Shown: positions 1 to 11,201 of the stretch, piece by piece
Numbering within the stretch: the stretch's first letter is position 1
Layout: each line of letters begins with the position of its first letter
NCBI GenBank assembly: GCA_019155185.1
Contig: CM032811.1
Location: 1,029,844 to 1,093,843, forward strand
Length of the DNA: 64,000 nucleotides
Reading direction: 5' to 3'
Source: Beaufortia kweichowensis
Taxonomy: Eukaryota > Chordata > Actinopteri > Cypriniformes > Gastromyzontidae
Made by a program: the position numbers and the translations under genes
Notes under the pieces: generated by a model
The model's database searches: none
What the model saw: the letters and a program-made list of their open reading frames with translations, nothing else
Told to the model about the DNA's origin: nothing

Positions 1-239
1 TTCTGCATCTTTGATTTCACTCCTCAGTAAAAGCAGGAACACGTTCAAACAGCTCAGTGGACCTGTGCCGCTTCATTTTATAATGTCAATTACATTTATG
101 TCATTTACATATTGTTCAATCTCTCAATGATCTCATTGATGAACCATCACATAGACCGAGTTTAACCCTAATAAATGCTTAATGCACAGATCCGATCTAT
201 GGCCTGTGTTTAGATTCTGGACACATGAAGATGCATTAC

Positions 240-583
240 CTGTCCTTCCATGACCATCATAGATGCTGAAGATGTGCGGATGACTCCGTGTTGTGTGTGT
301 CGTCATGAAGATGACGTTAAACCTGTCGTGCATGTCATCTCTCCTGCCCTGCATTGAGCAATACCGCTGCTGTTTGACTGCTGAAGCGCCATGTCCTGGA
401 CACCACCCCATCATCATCATCATCATCATCATCATCCTCCTCATTCTGCTTCATCATCATCTTCCCGTTCATCACCTCATCCGTGTGGAAGAGATAGCTC
501 CAGAGAGCCAGACTGATGCAGACGAGCAGCAGAGTCTCGGGTCTGAGCAGCACATACCGCATGATTCTCCCTGGCGCGTCCAT
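240..583 (-). CDS. ppm1l: PPM1L-like protein phosphatase, first coding exon (partial, frame-broken)
   Basis: PPM1L is a PP2C-family Mg/Mn-dependent Ser/Thr phosphatase anchored in the ER membrane by an N-terminal helix. Seen here: a Met at 583, then the segment GRIMRYVLLRPETLLLVCIS followed by LALWSYLFHTDEV, which matches the PPM1L membrane anchor. Next come an aspartate run from a CAT microsatellite, a WRF/AAV strand, QGRRDDMHDRF and the PP2C metal-binding motif YDGHG. The exon ends at a GT donor (239/238); the remaining exons lie beyond the left edge. The anchor and the QGRRDDM...DGHG part are in different frames: one extra base is present near 365-372. The aspartate tract and shortened linker also differ from the usual N-terminal region. 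Identity is fairly sure. It may be a decaying copy, a paralogue, or an intact gene with one sequence error. Confidence 0.72.
409..436. repeat. CAT/ATG trinucleotide microsatellite inside the PPM1L-like exon
   Basis: About nine uninterrupted CAT/ATC triplets. On the minus strand, in the phosphatase frame, they encode a poly-aspartate tract between the membrane anchor and the catalytic core. Confidence 0.85.
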
Positions 584-1378
584 GCTGGTCTTCCGGCATC
601 GCAGCGCACGCACGCACGCACACCTGCCGCGCTTCAAAAGACGTCTACAACAAAAGAGCATAAACAGCATCACCTGCACCTGATGCAATGGGTTTCTCTG
701 TCGTAAGGCGCGTGCTCGATCGCGTCTCCTGCAGAGCGCGCTGATATCACCACTCTGTGTGTCCGAGAACGCATATGCGCGCACACGCACACAAATAAAA
801 GCCCCTCCAACTTCATGCCTGAGTACTTTTGATCAGCACACTTTTAACATATAAAACGATTTTATCATCCGGATAACTCAAATCCTCATGTGAGTCTCTA
901 TTAAAGTTTATAAAGCATTTGTTTCTGTTTAAATCATGATGTTTTCACAATCATCACATTCATAACAGTTCATATTCCTCATAAATAAACACATGAACAT
1001 TAAAATAACTATTTGATGAAAGAGTCATTTTATTATTATTGCTTTTTACGTTTTGTATTTTAATTCACAGATGTAATGTTTCCTCTCAAAACGTGTATTC
1101 TTTTGTGTCAAATTCATAATATGTGACTCTGCCTTTTCTACATGAAATCATCCTAAATAATGTTAAGAACATTCAGATATCATTAATATTGATTATGTGA
1201 AAGATTTCATTCACAGTAAAATGAACAGGTGAAGTCAAACTTTGTCTTTTTCTCAGAATTCGATTTCTAGACTTTCGCCTGATTTACACACACACGCCAA
1301 TTCCATTTCCTTTCTTAAAAATATATAACTCACATATATGTTGTGATTTTCTTATGCAAATATATAACTCACGTGTAG
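584..1378. other. Upstream region of the PPM1L-like gene, no gene seen
   Basis: The first ~200 bases are CpG-containing (CGCACGCACGCACG around 606-625) and lie just upstream of the phosphatase start, so they are a reasonable promoter/5'UTR candidate. The rest is AT-rich. A stretch near 1,195-1,290 is shared with 19,780-19,870 and is probably a dispersed repeat. Confidence 0.4.
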
Positions 1379-1495
1379 ATGTATATGTTGTGATGTATAT
1401 GTTGTATATGTTGTGATGTATATGTTGTATATGTTGTGATGTATATGTTGTATATGTTGTGATGTATATGTTGTATATGTTGTGATGTATATGTT
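1379..1495. repeat. 23-bp-unit minisatellite
   Basis: About five near-perfect copies of a 23-bp unit built from TATGTTGTGATGTATATGTT. It explains the repetitive open frame seen on the minus strand, which is not a gene. Confidence 0.85.
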
Positions 1496-1719
1496 TCTGA
1501 TGTCTGGACTCCATCAACAGGACTTTAGTCAAATATAAACAGATGATTCAATATATTGATAATAAATAGATTCTGTATGAAGTTCTGACTGAAATGTCAC
1601 ATCCATAACACTGGAATTGCCGGCTGCAGACTGATAGAAATGAGTTTCTGTGGTCTTTTCAGTTTAATCTGTAAGCACTGTTTATTACACATAACAGACA
1701 CACTCACATAACAAGAACA

Positions 1720-4700
1720 CTATTTCCAAATAAACAGTCTAAACAGTGGGGTTTGTTTTACTATTTGTGCATATATTCTTTGAAGGTGCTCATTGTGTTT
1801 TCTTGATGACGTAAGGCTGATGACCTTTACTGCCAGCAGAGCTTCATTACAGGCCTGAGGGATGAAGCTCGGTGGAAGAAGAAAACCCGATATCTTCCGC
1901 ATGCCGTCCTGAAGCTCAAAAGTGAAAGAATATTTAATCCCAAGGTTATATGCCCAGTCATCAGATCCTCCTGGAGCTAAATCTATGAACAGAAAGACAC
2001 AGACGGGTTATATAAAGATGGAGGAACTCCAACTGCAGAGCTTCTATATTTTCATTCTAATTGATTGATAACGTTGATGTTTTTGTTCAGTTAGTCGCTT
2101 CACAAAAGAGAAACGTTACAAACTATTAGCTTACAGATGGTTTTTCCCCGGCACCATATCTATAATGATTCCTGTAGTATCTGCAAGATTTTGTTGAGGC
2201 TTCCTTAGCAAGTTCAAGCTGTCAGAAAGACACACAAATATGACTAGAGCAATAAAACACATAAGCATTCTGCTGTAAAGCTCATGTAACACACCAGCTC
2301 ATTGTGGTTTGGTATCTCATCGTAGGGAACAGGAGTATGGAAACAGGAGCATCTGAGAGTAGGAATGAATGGAAAGATAAAGCTTGATCGCGGTCCCAAT
2401 GAGAGCGAGGAACTTTGCCACATGCCTGGCCTCGGGTTCAGACTCGAAACTGACCGCAACATGTGGGATCACATGGGTCATTAGAGGCATCCCTCCGCTT
2501 TATAACACAAGAGAAGAAAAATCACGATCATTTCATGTCAACAAAAAACCCTTAAAGCATCATTCTAACAGAGCTTCATGTCTGACATTTACTGCAACCA
2601 ACTTGCATCAAAATTTCTGTTCAAATCAGCTCCGACACAATCACTACCTTTCACTGTCGAGCGGTTTTTCCTCCACATTCGATTCTGTTTGGTAAAGAAA
2701 AGAAATGATTTAAGACTAAAAGAAGCTGTCTGTTATTGAAATAAATAATAAATGCAGGTGTAGATAATACTGCAATAATAATATGCGATAACACCATGTC
2801 CTGATGTCCTCTATATATTTCTATACTGTCTTTTCCTCATGTAAGTCTGTTTTGAAATCTTTTAATCTGAAGGTGTATATTTCAATGTTTGAAAACATGA
2901 TCGTAGCAACATATTCATTTCTTTAATAAGAAAACTAAAATCCTTTAGTGCCTTCACAGGTTTAGACCTCAAGAATCTGAATGATAAAATGTCAAGAGGA
3001 TGATTTTACAAATTCTACACAAAGTGTGACTGAAGATGATCAAATATAACATAGTGTTCATATATCTTAGATCATTTTAGTCACAACATAATTCCCACAG
3101 TTACAATTGGTGTTTATTTCATGATTTTATTGAGTTTACTGCTATTTTAAAATGCGCATAATAAATCTAAATGTTTCTAAACGTTTGACTGGAAGTGTAA
3201 AATACATTTGATTTGAACTGAATATTCTATATACTATGAACGAAGTACTGTACATATCCTTTCTTTATTAGGTCTCTTGCAAAGCAAACAATGAGAACAA
3301 GAAATGCTTTATGTATTAAGCACATTACTGTTGTCCATGTGTACTTTGTATCCATCTGGATTCATGACGGCAAGATGTAAATGTCCATGTTATTCAACAT
3401 CTCTCTTATTTCACTGTTCTGAGAGTAAAATGTTAGTGCCCTGACAACAAAAGCAGAAAGACAATTTTATATTCATTTCCCTTCCTTAGTGAATTAAAAA
3501 AAAGACAAACCAAGTTAGCAGCTAATGTTAAGAGAATGCTGAAAGAAGATGAAACATATGGTACTGACATAGTTGACAAACCACAAGAAAGCTGGAGCGA
3601 TCCACTCGTAGCATGGATACCACAGTCCATCCCACATGGCCCTGAAATTTCACCCTCGCCCGCAAGCCAGACAGCTGGAGGAAACACACCAAATAACATT
3701 TTAAACATCTAATCATTTGAACATCCGAGTTTACTTATAACAATACATAGTAACTTTTAGCAATGAACGTACCTTCATGACATAGAGTGGCCTTTTCTCA
3801 AACGATGATCCAATAAGAATAACTTCCACCATGTCAGAATGGAATGCTCTTGGCTGGTCTTATTGATCCAGTAATAGATCTGAAAGGTTTGTTCAAATTG
3901 TATACGTAAGAAAATGTGTGTTACATGGAATAGTGTGAAAAAGAAAATGCAGGCGAGTTTTGCTGTACCTCATCATACGTCCCTCTAAAGAATGAAATCT
4001 CTCATGGTAGACGCCACCACCTCCGCTGGATCTGAGGAATCATTTCTGGTCTGCATCTCAACTAGTGCTGCTGTGTTTTCCAGAAGAAGCCTGTGGAAAA
4101 TATCCAGGAAATGACAGAGTCTCAGTCTTGTTCAATTTTATACACTGACGCTTCCTTTTTATACTTCTGCACAAACATGATCTAAACATCATCAGACAAA
4201 TTTAGGTAACACTTTAGTTAGTTCATGCATTAGTTCAAATGAACAACACTATTACAGCATTTATTAATGGTAGTTCATGTTCATTTTAACATTTACTAAT
4301 ACATTATCATTGTTACTCGTCAAAATGAGTTAATGCACCATGAACTTAACATAAATAACTGTATTGGATATGAACTAACATTAACAAGAAATGAATAAAT
4401 GCTGAATAATGAAATTGTTCATCGTTAGCTAATGCATTTACTAATGTTAACAAACAGGACCTTCTTGTAAAGTGTTACCCAGTTGTTCCAAATGACACAG
4501 AAATATTTACTTGGTCGCTTTATTCTGTGAAGACAGTGATTCAATATTACATATCGGGTGAATCTGTGCACATACTTTAAGTGTGGAAATCTTATAGGTC
4601 ATATTTATACAGAAATGTAGAAAATAATAAAAGTGCCCTATGCTCTTAGACACATTTAAGCAATCATCGGTTTAATGCTTGCAAGAAACAAACTAGTTTG

Positions 4701-5383
4701 GAAAAGTTCACTATTCCCTGTCTCTATATGTGTTTAAAACCCTCCGGCGGATAATATTTCTCATCAAGACTGCTTGAATGAGAAGACTGATAGTCGTGAC
4801 AGACCAACACTTAAACTTGACATCACTGTGCCATAACTTTTGTTTCTAAAGCTCAAATTGTTAAAAACGTCATTTTTGAGGTCACTTCCTCAACATGTGC
4901 CCCCTCCTTTAGAGAATGTCAGAGCGATCACACATAGAGCCGTTCCACTTTCCCCGTTCATAGTAATAGCAGCACACTGTCTTGTTACTATCTATTATAT
5001 TTGTTAATATTGGTTACATATACACAGATGCCAAACAGAAAAAAAAAAGGCTTTTCCAGCAACAGTTCACAGATTTACGATGACGTAAAGGTGATTCTGT
5101 GTTTTGTAAGAGCTCAGTAACATGCTGCACTTTGTTGACTGAATGTGAAGGTGAACTTCAGAGTTTGTTCGTAATGTGACTGGCTGAAGCCGGCTGCCAC
5201 AACACTGTCTGAACACACAAACAACTTAGACTCAACAAACCGACCAGCTAAGCTATTCACAATCATGAATGAGAAAAAGAAATGCTTGAAATGAAACCTC
5301 CTCACCCCATTGTGACTGGTGAGGTTTTGCAGTGTATTCACATGCTCCTGTGGTCGAATACAGTAATGGACAAAACCTGGTCA
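1720..5383 (-). pseudogene. cpb2: Carboxypeptidase B2/TAFI-like M14 metallopeptidase, multi-exon, with several frame breaks
   Basis: Secreted zinc carboxypeptidases of this family remove C-terminal Lys/Arg; CPB2 (TAFI) acts on fibrin. Exons with GT/AG borders, in transcript order: 5383-5306 (propeptide, NTLQNLTSHN), 4090-3969 (propeptide, LLLENTAALVEMQTRND), 3879-3773 (VILIGSSFEKRPLYVMK), 3674-3565 (DCGIHA zinc site, then WIAPAFLWFVNYV), 3418-3329 (NNMDIYILP, NPDGYK), 2684-2593 (NRMWRKNRS, GADLNRNFD), 2497-2295 (SEPEARHVAKF, IHSYSQMLLFPYS with the third zinc ligand), 2218-2135 (RYGAGEK) and 1982-1720 (APGGSDDWAYNLGIKYSFTF with catalytic Glu next). The SDD triplet has Asp at the B-type specificity position. 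Small indels break the frame in at least exons 5383, 3969, 3879, 3674, 3418 and 2497, and the HARE glutamate is disrupted. The signal-peptide exon and a middle propeptide exon were not found. CPB2 is preferred over CPB1 because of the propeptide and IGSSFEK match. Call: pseudogene, or a gene with poor local sequence. Confidence 0.68.
4205..4479. mobile_element. Palindromic MITE with GGTAACACTTT termini
   Basis: It begins GGTAACACTTTAG and ends AAAGTGTTACC, a near-perfect terminal inverted pair. The interior is rich in mirrored TTAGTTAATGCAT-type motifs. It lies in a propeptide intron of the carboxypeptidase-like gene. This is a common fold-back, non-autonomous DNA transposon type in teleosts. 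Confidence 0.75.
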
Positions 5384-6280
5384 CTGTACATGAAGAGAGA
5401 GAAACAAATGAAGATTATTAACATGAAGATTATTTATTATATTGGAAATAGTTGAAGTATCAATAAAAGACTATTAGGAGGACAATGTCAACAACACTTG
5501 CTTTTATAACTTTGGTCCCAAGCATTTATTTATAAGTGATCTTTTATATGTCAATGGTTTTGCTAATCAACAGTGTTTTTGAAGTAAATAAATAAAATAA
5601 ATACTTGCACAATGGATAACTAAATATGAAATGAAAAAGTTGACTTACTGTTCTGATTTGCAGATACACTTTTCGAGAAAGAGAAAGTGTAAAAAGTAAT
5701 CAAGTAAACGAGCTTTATAAGAGGCTTCCATATTTAGTCAAATAACCTGTAGAAGAATGCAGCCATGTTAAGAGGCCAGTATTGGATCTAGATCTGTTTG
5801 TTTGCTGGTTAAACTTTACTTCTCATTGATTCCACATAGATAACATAAACGTACTTCAAAATATTACTTCAAACTGCTATTTAGGTTACAGTTGGGTGTA
5901 ATTTCCACAGAGAATGGTGGCTCTGGAATCAGAGGCAAAAGGTCAGCCATTTGATGTTAGATACCTATAGTGTACACTATAAACTGTATACACCTGATAA
6001 AGTATACACTTGGTTTGTCAGTGACCTCTACCCGTTAATCCACTCAAAACCAAGGAAACATATGACTAGACTAAAATGTTTGCACTGGTGCCATTCTGTC
6101 AATCTTTACATAAACAACAATATTCATCATATTCATCATATTCATCAATGAATCCAAGAAAATCTTACATGAAACATCTGAAGTCTCGCCAGTGGCAGCT
6201 AAATAGAAATTATCATAGAAAATATGGTTGACTCGGGGCTTGTTGACTTTGCACATATATATATATAATAACTAGACGCG
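5384..6280. other. Intergenic, no gene recognised
   Basis: AT-rich DNA upstream of the carboxypeptidase-like exons. The first (signal peptide) exon of that gene would be expected here but I could not identify it. Minor ATTCATCAT repeats occur near 6,120-6,147 and a short TA run near 6,256. Confidence 0.35.
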
Positions 6281-6282
6281 AC

Positions 6283-6643
6283 ATTGGCCGCTTCTGTCCG
6301 TTCCTGCGAAACGTCAACACGCCTTGTTCTCTTTGAAATAATAGGAAAAATAGTAAGCGATTATATGAGTCTGACTCCTACTGCCATAGTGTCAACAAAA
6401 TGTTTAAATGACAAAATACAAAACAAATAACTTTTAGTCTTACATGTGAAAAGGTAATTTCCGAAAACTATTTTAAATTGTCGCATGGGCTTGCACAGCC
6501 CTGGCAGCATTAAAAACTTTCTGAAACGACTCACAGAAACAGGCATTTTCTCCAGTCCAGTAATGAGAGTTATGGAACGCAGCTGACCTCAGCTAAGATG
6601 GCATGCTGCACATTGACGCGATCCAACGACCAATGTCGCTAGC
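6283..6643. mobile_element. Possible small inverted-repeat element
   Basis: GCGACATTGG near 6,286 and CCAATGTCGC near 6,631 form an inverted pair. Both outer flanks are similar AT-rich sequences with a CTAG motif, which suggests an imperfect ~30-bp terminal inverted repeat of a non-autonomous DNA element. The interior is non-coding. Confidence 0.35.
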
Positions 6644-6819
6644 TCTAGGTATTAAATATATGTCTATGGAACAAACAGCCAATCTCGAATCCACATGCAC
6701 TACTTCCAAGCCGTCCCTAGCAACCATTGTTTAGCATCCCAGCAAACCCAAAGAGTGATATCTTTAAATCTAAATGTTATAGAAACATTGGGGTTGGTTT
6801 ATATCATTTATACTGGCAA

Positions 6820-7580
6820 GCAGCCATTGGAGTATCATCATTGGCAGCAGCCAAGTCACTCCTTAGCAGCTAAACAGTTTAGCAAGACCTATACCTCTAC
6901 ATCAGAACATCATAGGGATCTAGCCATGGTGCTGAGACCTCTCTCTATCAAGTCCGAGCGGGTTAAGAGAGCTCTCTTTAAAGACTGCCCTGCTGCTTGC
7001 ACTTGTTTATTCTAAGTGCATAAGGAACATGCAAGGCCTGTCTATTTATGCTGCCTGTTTACAGTTTGGACCGAATGACTTTAGTGTCTTAAATCTAAGG
7101 TGGGTTATGTGCCTAAGTCGCTGTCAACGCCTTTTAGAGCGAGGCTTGTAACCCTGTTCGCATTTTCGTCTGGACCGTAAACCATGCAAGACGATGAAGC
7201 TGGACGTGTGCTGTGCCCATTGTTTACACTGAACGATCTGCCCCGTTTAGGCAGTGTGACCAGCTGTTTGTGTGCTAAAGGGCGACCTGTTTCTATGCAA
7301 AGGCTGTCCTACTGGGTTGTGATAGCACTGGCATACTCTAGTCGAGCACTGGATGGCCCTATTGGCCTTTCATTGGACGAGGACTGTGGCCCATTTTTGG
7401 TCACTACTAGCCTTGTTACTACCTGTAGCAGCTAGCTGCTTTGACAATGTTGTGTGTGTTTCAGCTAGGTCATATAGGTGGTAGTGAGGTGCAGACGGCG
7501 CTGTGCTGTCGTTGCATTCTCGGGCTCACATTGCATCTTGCTACAGCATTGCTTAACCGTGGTCTGCTTTACAGCTTGTG
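6820..7580 (+). pseudogene. Degenerate DIRS-type tyrosine recombinase fragment
   Basis: DIRS retrotransposons integrate with a tyrosine recombinase instead of a DDE integrase. In shifting plus-strand frames the stretch shows recombinase-like blocks in the right order: HHRDLAMVLRPLS (6,906-6,945), YVPKS/LSTPFRAR-type sequence (about 7,100-7,150) and RLSYWVVIALAYSSRALDGP (about 7,297-7,356). Frame breaks and stops are frequent and the catalytic HxxR...Y block is not recognisable. The same domain is better preserved, on the minus strand, at 23.1-24.6 kb. Family assignment rests on motif resemblance only. Confidence 0.55.
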
Positions 7581-8089
7581 GTCAGGGATTCAAAAAAAAA
7601 CTCCTTAAGGAGAAAAAAAACCCTGATGTTGCAATCCGTAGCACGAGCTATCCGTAATAAAGGACACAAAGTGCCATTGATCGCATCTATAACTCACATT
7701 ACAGTTACAGGACACAGAATAATTACTAATTAAGAGAAGTGAATAAGTAAAATGAATTATATATAGTGGTGAATTTAGTTTTAATTTAACAGAGCTGTAG
7801 GTGCGAGGAAGTGGCCAGTTGTCCTGGGCAGTCACTGAGCATCACCAGGATGGGCATCAGGCAGGGCGGGACTGTTTTGAGCAGTGTAGTGCCAGCTGGA
7901 ACTTAAAATGTATTCATCAGGATCCATCGGAGAAGAGAGAGGAGTATAGGGAGAGAGAAGGAAGAGAGAAGGAGACAAAACAGACTAACATTAGTGTAGC
8001 GGCGTTCACATGTAATGTTAAAGCCATACAGTAAAATTGGTGTATGTGTGCTTGGTTCCGTTAAGCTAATATATTGCGCCTAAAGGGAG

Positions 8090-8400
8090 TCAGGAGCTGA
8101 ATTAGGTGAATGCGTGGCTAAAGAGATAAGTCTTTAGTCTAGATTTAAACTGCTCAAGTGTGTCTCGAACATCCCGAACATTGCTGGGAAGTTTAGGTGC
8201 TAGGCAGGAGAAGGATCTACCAAGTCCTTGGAATTATTAACTGACCACTATTTTGCGAGCGCAAAGTCCGCGATGGATTGTAAGCTGATATTACTATTGT
8301 CAACTATTGACAAATAGTTAAAGAGATTAGCATAAATATTGTTTAGCATTATCATTAATGTAGTAACTAGCATTAGCATTAGCTATAATGAGTGCAGGTT
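8090..8400. repeat. Interspersed repeat: LINE-tail-like part plus shared TAGCATTAGC module
   Basis: 8,120-8,230 reads on the minus strand like a LINE C-terminal tail (TAGATTTAAACTG...AGTTTAGGTGCTA), similar to 8,640-8,720. Bases 8,310-8,375 (AGTTAAAGAGATTAGCATAA and following TAGCATTAGC copies) match 26,965-27,040 and 54,810-54,860, so this belongs to a family seen at least four times in the window. Confidence 0.55.
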
Positions 8401-8580
8401 CTCCTCCTGAAACCAGATCCAGCGTCAGGTCAGCGTATGGACTGGATACAACCTCAGAATAATAACAAACAAACTGAGAGTAAAATACTGTTTCACACCC
8501 TTAGATTCAACACGTACATCAGATTGTTAGGGAAGTGTTCCCGGTTCCCGTTGATCTAATTAATACAGTCTAACAATCCC

Positions 8581-8901
8581 TTAGAGGATTTGTGTTATAA
8601 ACTGTTGGACTATGTGTATGTTAAAGAGATAGATCTTTAATCTAGATTTAAACTGAAAGAGTGAGTCTGCCTCCCGCACAGCACTATGAAGACTATTCCA
8701 AAGTTTAGGTGCTAAATAGGAGAATGATCTACCAGCACTTGATTTAGAAACTCTATGTATTACCAAAAGTGTTACTGTGTATCTGCTCTTCCCATGTATG
8801 ATTTTATACATGGCCCAGTAGCGTCGGCTACTGATGCACTGGTACAGGGTGGATGAAAGACCATCAGATTGAAAAGCCAGTCTCATGCTTAGCAAATACA
8901 A
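8581..8901 (-). pseudogene. LINE (L2-like) reverse transcriptase C-terminal fragment
   Basis: A 106-codon open stretch ends with the typical LINE ORF2 tail: FSYLAPKLWNSLHSAVREAD then FKSRLKIYLF. Only the C-terminal end survives, consistent with a 5'-truncated LINE copy. The same tail is on the plus strand at 54.28-54.42 kb. Confidence 0.7.
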
Positions 8902-9495
8902 TGGATTATATGGCTTTAAAATGTTCCTAAATAATTACAGCATACCTGTTGTCTTGTTTACTGGTGTTAAATTATTTAGTTTAAAGACAATTATATAATG
9001 ACTGTGAGTTTGTTTTACATCTGAATCCAATCCAGTGTAATTAAGACAGAGGCAAACACATTAAATAAACTAATAAACTAAATTAACACTCGCACAGCAT
9101 TTATTTCATCATGATTGTTATTAATAAGAGTTATTAATGCCTGCATCGAGTTTTGCTTTAGTGTCATTTATAGTCAGGCATGTGTGGGGCAACCGTTAGC
9201 ATGTTTTTTATTAGTCAACAACCATGTATTTTACAGTAACAACATTATAACAAAAAATAACACTGGGGAGCTTACAATAAACTATTAAACAAAGCACAGA
9301 TTTTCAAAGTTTTCAATGCCTTTTGTTTCAATAAAAATCGAATAGTATCAATATAAAGTTTTTTTTCAAACTAGAATTTCTTTTTCAAATGTGATAAAAG
9401 ATGTTTTTCTACCAGAAAGTTTAAACTGTGTATATGGAATCAAATGTATTATATAAACAGAATTGTGATATTGTTTTTGGTTCTCTAAAGCCGTT
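8902..9495. other. Region upstream of nmd3, no gene seen
   Basis: AT-rich, no convincing coding potential. It precedes the inferred nmd3 promoter. Confidence 0.3.
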
Positions 9496-9525
9496 AGCAT
9501 GGGTCCTGGCAGCATGGGTCCTGGC
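9496..9525. repeat. Two tandem 15-bp copies next to the nmd3 promoter
   Basis: AGCATGGGTCCTGGC occurs twice back-to-back (9,496-9,510 and 9,511-9,525), three bases upstream of a perfect CRE. Confidence 0.85.
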
Positions 9526-9527
9526 AG

Positions 9528-9535
9528 TGACGTCA
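9528..9535. promoter_or_regulatory. Perfect palindromic CRE (TGACGTCA) in the putative nmd3 promoter
   Basis: TGACGTCA is the consensus CREB/ATF site. It lies about 100 bases upstream of a strong splice donor (CACG|GTGAGT at 9,637/9,638) that fits the end of the nmd3 non-coding first exon. The local sequence is CpG-containing, unlike its flanks. Function is inferred from position and consensus only. Confidence 0.55.
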
Positions 9536-9539
9536 TCAG

Positions 9540-9637
9540 CAAGCGTCCGCTGACAAACATGTGCTACAGCGACTGAAGTTTATAATCCCGAGGATCTGAA
9601 CATTTCATCATTCATTTGATTGATCAGTTAAATCACG
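9540..9637 (+). other. nmd3: Inferred non-coding first exon (5'UTR) of nmd3
   Basis: The stretch ends in a strong donor (G|GTGAGT at 9,638) and is followed at 11,199 by an acceptor whose exon carries the nmd3 start codon. The transcription start is not visible; the left limit is a guess from the CRE position. Confidence 0.45.
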
Positions 9638-9885
9638 GTGAGTATTTAACTCATGTGTGTTAACTGTTGTTACTGACATTCATCTCATTGAACAGCACCG
9701 CGCTTCTGCCTTATGGATGTGACATTCTCGGTCAAAACGAGTTGTTTTTACTAAAGCCACCAGACATCAGAGAAATATCAGAGTCTATGCGAGAGTTATC
9801 CGTTTTAAAAATAACAAAAGAAAAAAAATTAAAAACAAAAGAACATTAGTTTCTGAGAGGCAACATAGTTTGTGGGATTTGAATT

Positions 9886-11040
9886 TCACTGGTGTAGCAC
9901 TGGTGTATCACTGGTATATCTCTGGTGTAGCACTGGTATATCACTGGTATATCACTGGTATATCACTGGTATAGCACTGGTATATCACTGGTATATCTCT
10001 GGTGTAGCACTGGTGTAGCACTGGTATATCTCTGGTGTAGCACTGGTATATCTCTGGTGTAGCACTGGTATATCACTGGTATATCTCTGGTGTAGCACTG
10101 GTGTATCTCTGGGTATATCTCTGGTGTAGCACTGGTGTAGCACTGGTATATCTCTGGTGTAGCACTGGTATATCACTGGTATATCTCTGGTGTAGCACTG
10201 GTGTATCTCTGGTGTAGCACTGGTGTAGCACTGGTATAGCACTGGTATATCTCTGGTGTAGCACTGGTATATCACTGGTATATCACTGGTATATCACTGG
10301 TATAGCACTGGTATATCACTGGTATATCTCTGGTGTAGCACTGGTGTAGCACTGGTATATCTCTGGTGTAGCACTGGTATATCTCTGGTGTAGCACTGGT
10401 ATATCACTGGTATATCTCTGGTGTAGCACTGGTGTATCTCTGGTATATCTCTGGTGTAGCACTGGTGTAGCACTGGTATATCTCTGGTGTAGCACTGGTA
10501 TATCACTGGTATATCTCTGGTGTAGCACTGGTGTATCTCTGGTGTAGCACTGGTGTAGCACTGGTATAGCACTGGTATATCACTGGTGTAGCACTGGTAT
10601 ATCACTGGTATATCTCTGGTGTAGCACTGGTGTATCTCTGGTATATCTCTGGTGTAGCACTGGTGTATCTCTGGTATATCTCTGGTGTAGCACTGGTATA
10701 TCTCTGGTGTAGCACTGGTATATCACTGGTATATCTCTGGTGTAGCACTGGTGTATCTCTGGTGTAGCACTGGTGTAGCACTGGTGTAGCACTGGTGTAG
10801 CACTGGTGTAGCACTGGTATATCACTGGTGTAGCACTGGTATATCACTGGTGTAGCACTGGTATATCACTGGTGTAGCACTGGTATATCACTGGTGTAGC
10901 ACTGGTATATCACTGGTGTAGCACTGGTATATCACTGGTGTAGCACTGGTATATCACTGGTGTAGCACTGGTATATCACTGGTGTAGCACTTGTATATCA
11001 CTGGTGTAGCACTGGTATATCACTGGTGTAGCACTGGTGT
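9886..11040. repeat. 11-bp-unit minisatellite (~105 units) in nmd3 intron 1
   Basis: Head-to-tail array of two main 11-bp variants, ACTGGTGTAGC and ACTGGTATATC, plus a CTCTGG-type variant. They often alternate in a fixed 22-bp order near the right end (10,800-11,030). Because 11 is not a multiple of 3, the array stays open on the minus strand in shifting frames and gives artefactual YQCYTRDIPVLHQ-type peptides. It lies inside the inferred nmd3 intron 1 and ends about 160 bases before the start-codon exon. Confidence 0.95.
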
Positions 11041-11201
11041 GTTCTCTTACTGGTAGTTCAGAGAATATCATAATGTGAACAGAACTAATAGCTTTTTTAA
11101 ATAAACTTTTCGCATTTATGTATTAACTGAAAACTGGTCTTTGTTAGTTATTATTAGTTATTTATTTTTATTATTATGTGCATTATTATGTTGTTCTAGT
11201 C

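Noticed and set aside
293..706. 137-codon plus-strand frame over the PPM1L-like exon
   Set aside because: Shadow of the minus-strand exon and the CAT microsatellite; no family resemblance.
9985..10847. Several long minus-strand open frames coding YQCYTRDIPVLHQ-type repeats
   Set aside because: They are the 11-bp minisatellite read in shifting frames; no start context, domain or codon signal.
9886..11040. CRISPR-like or bacterial repeat array
   Set aside because: Direct 11-bp units without spacers in a vertebrate intron; no cas-like genes anywhere.
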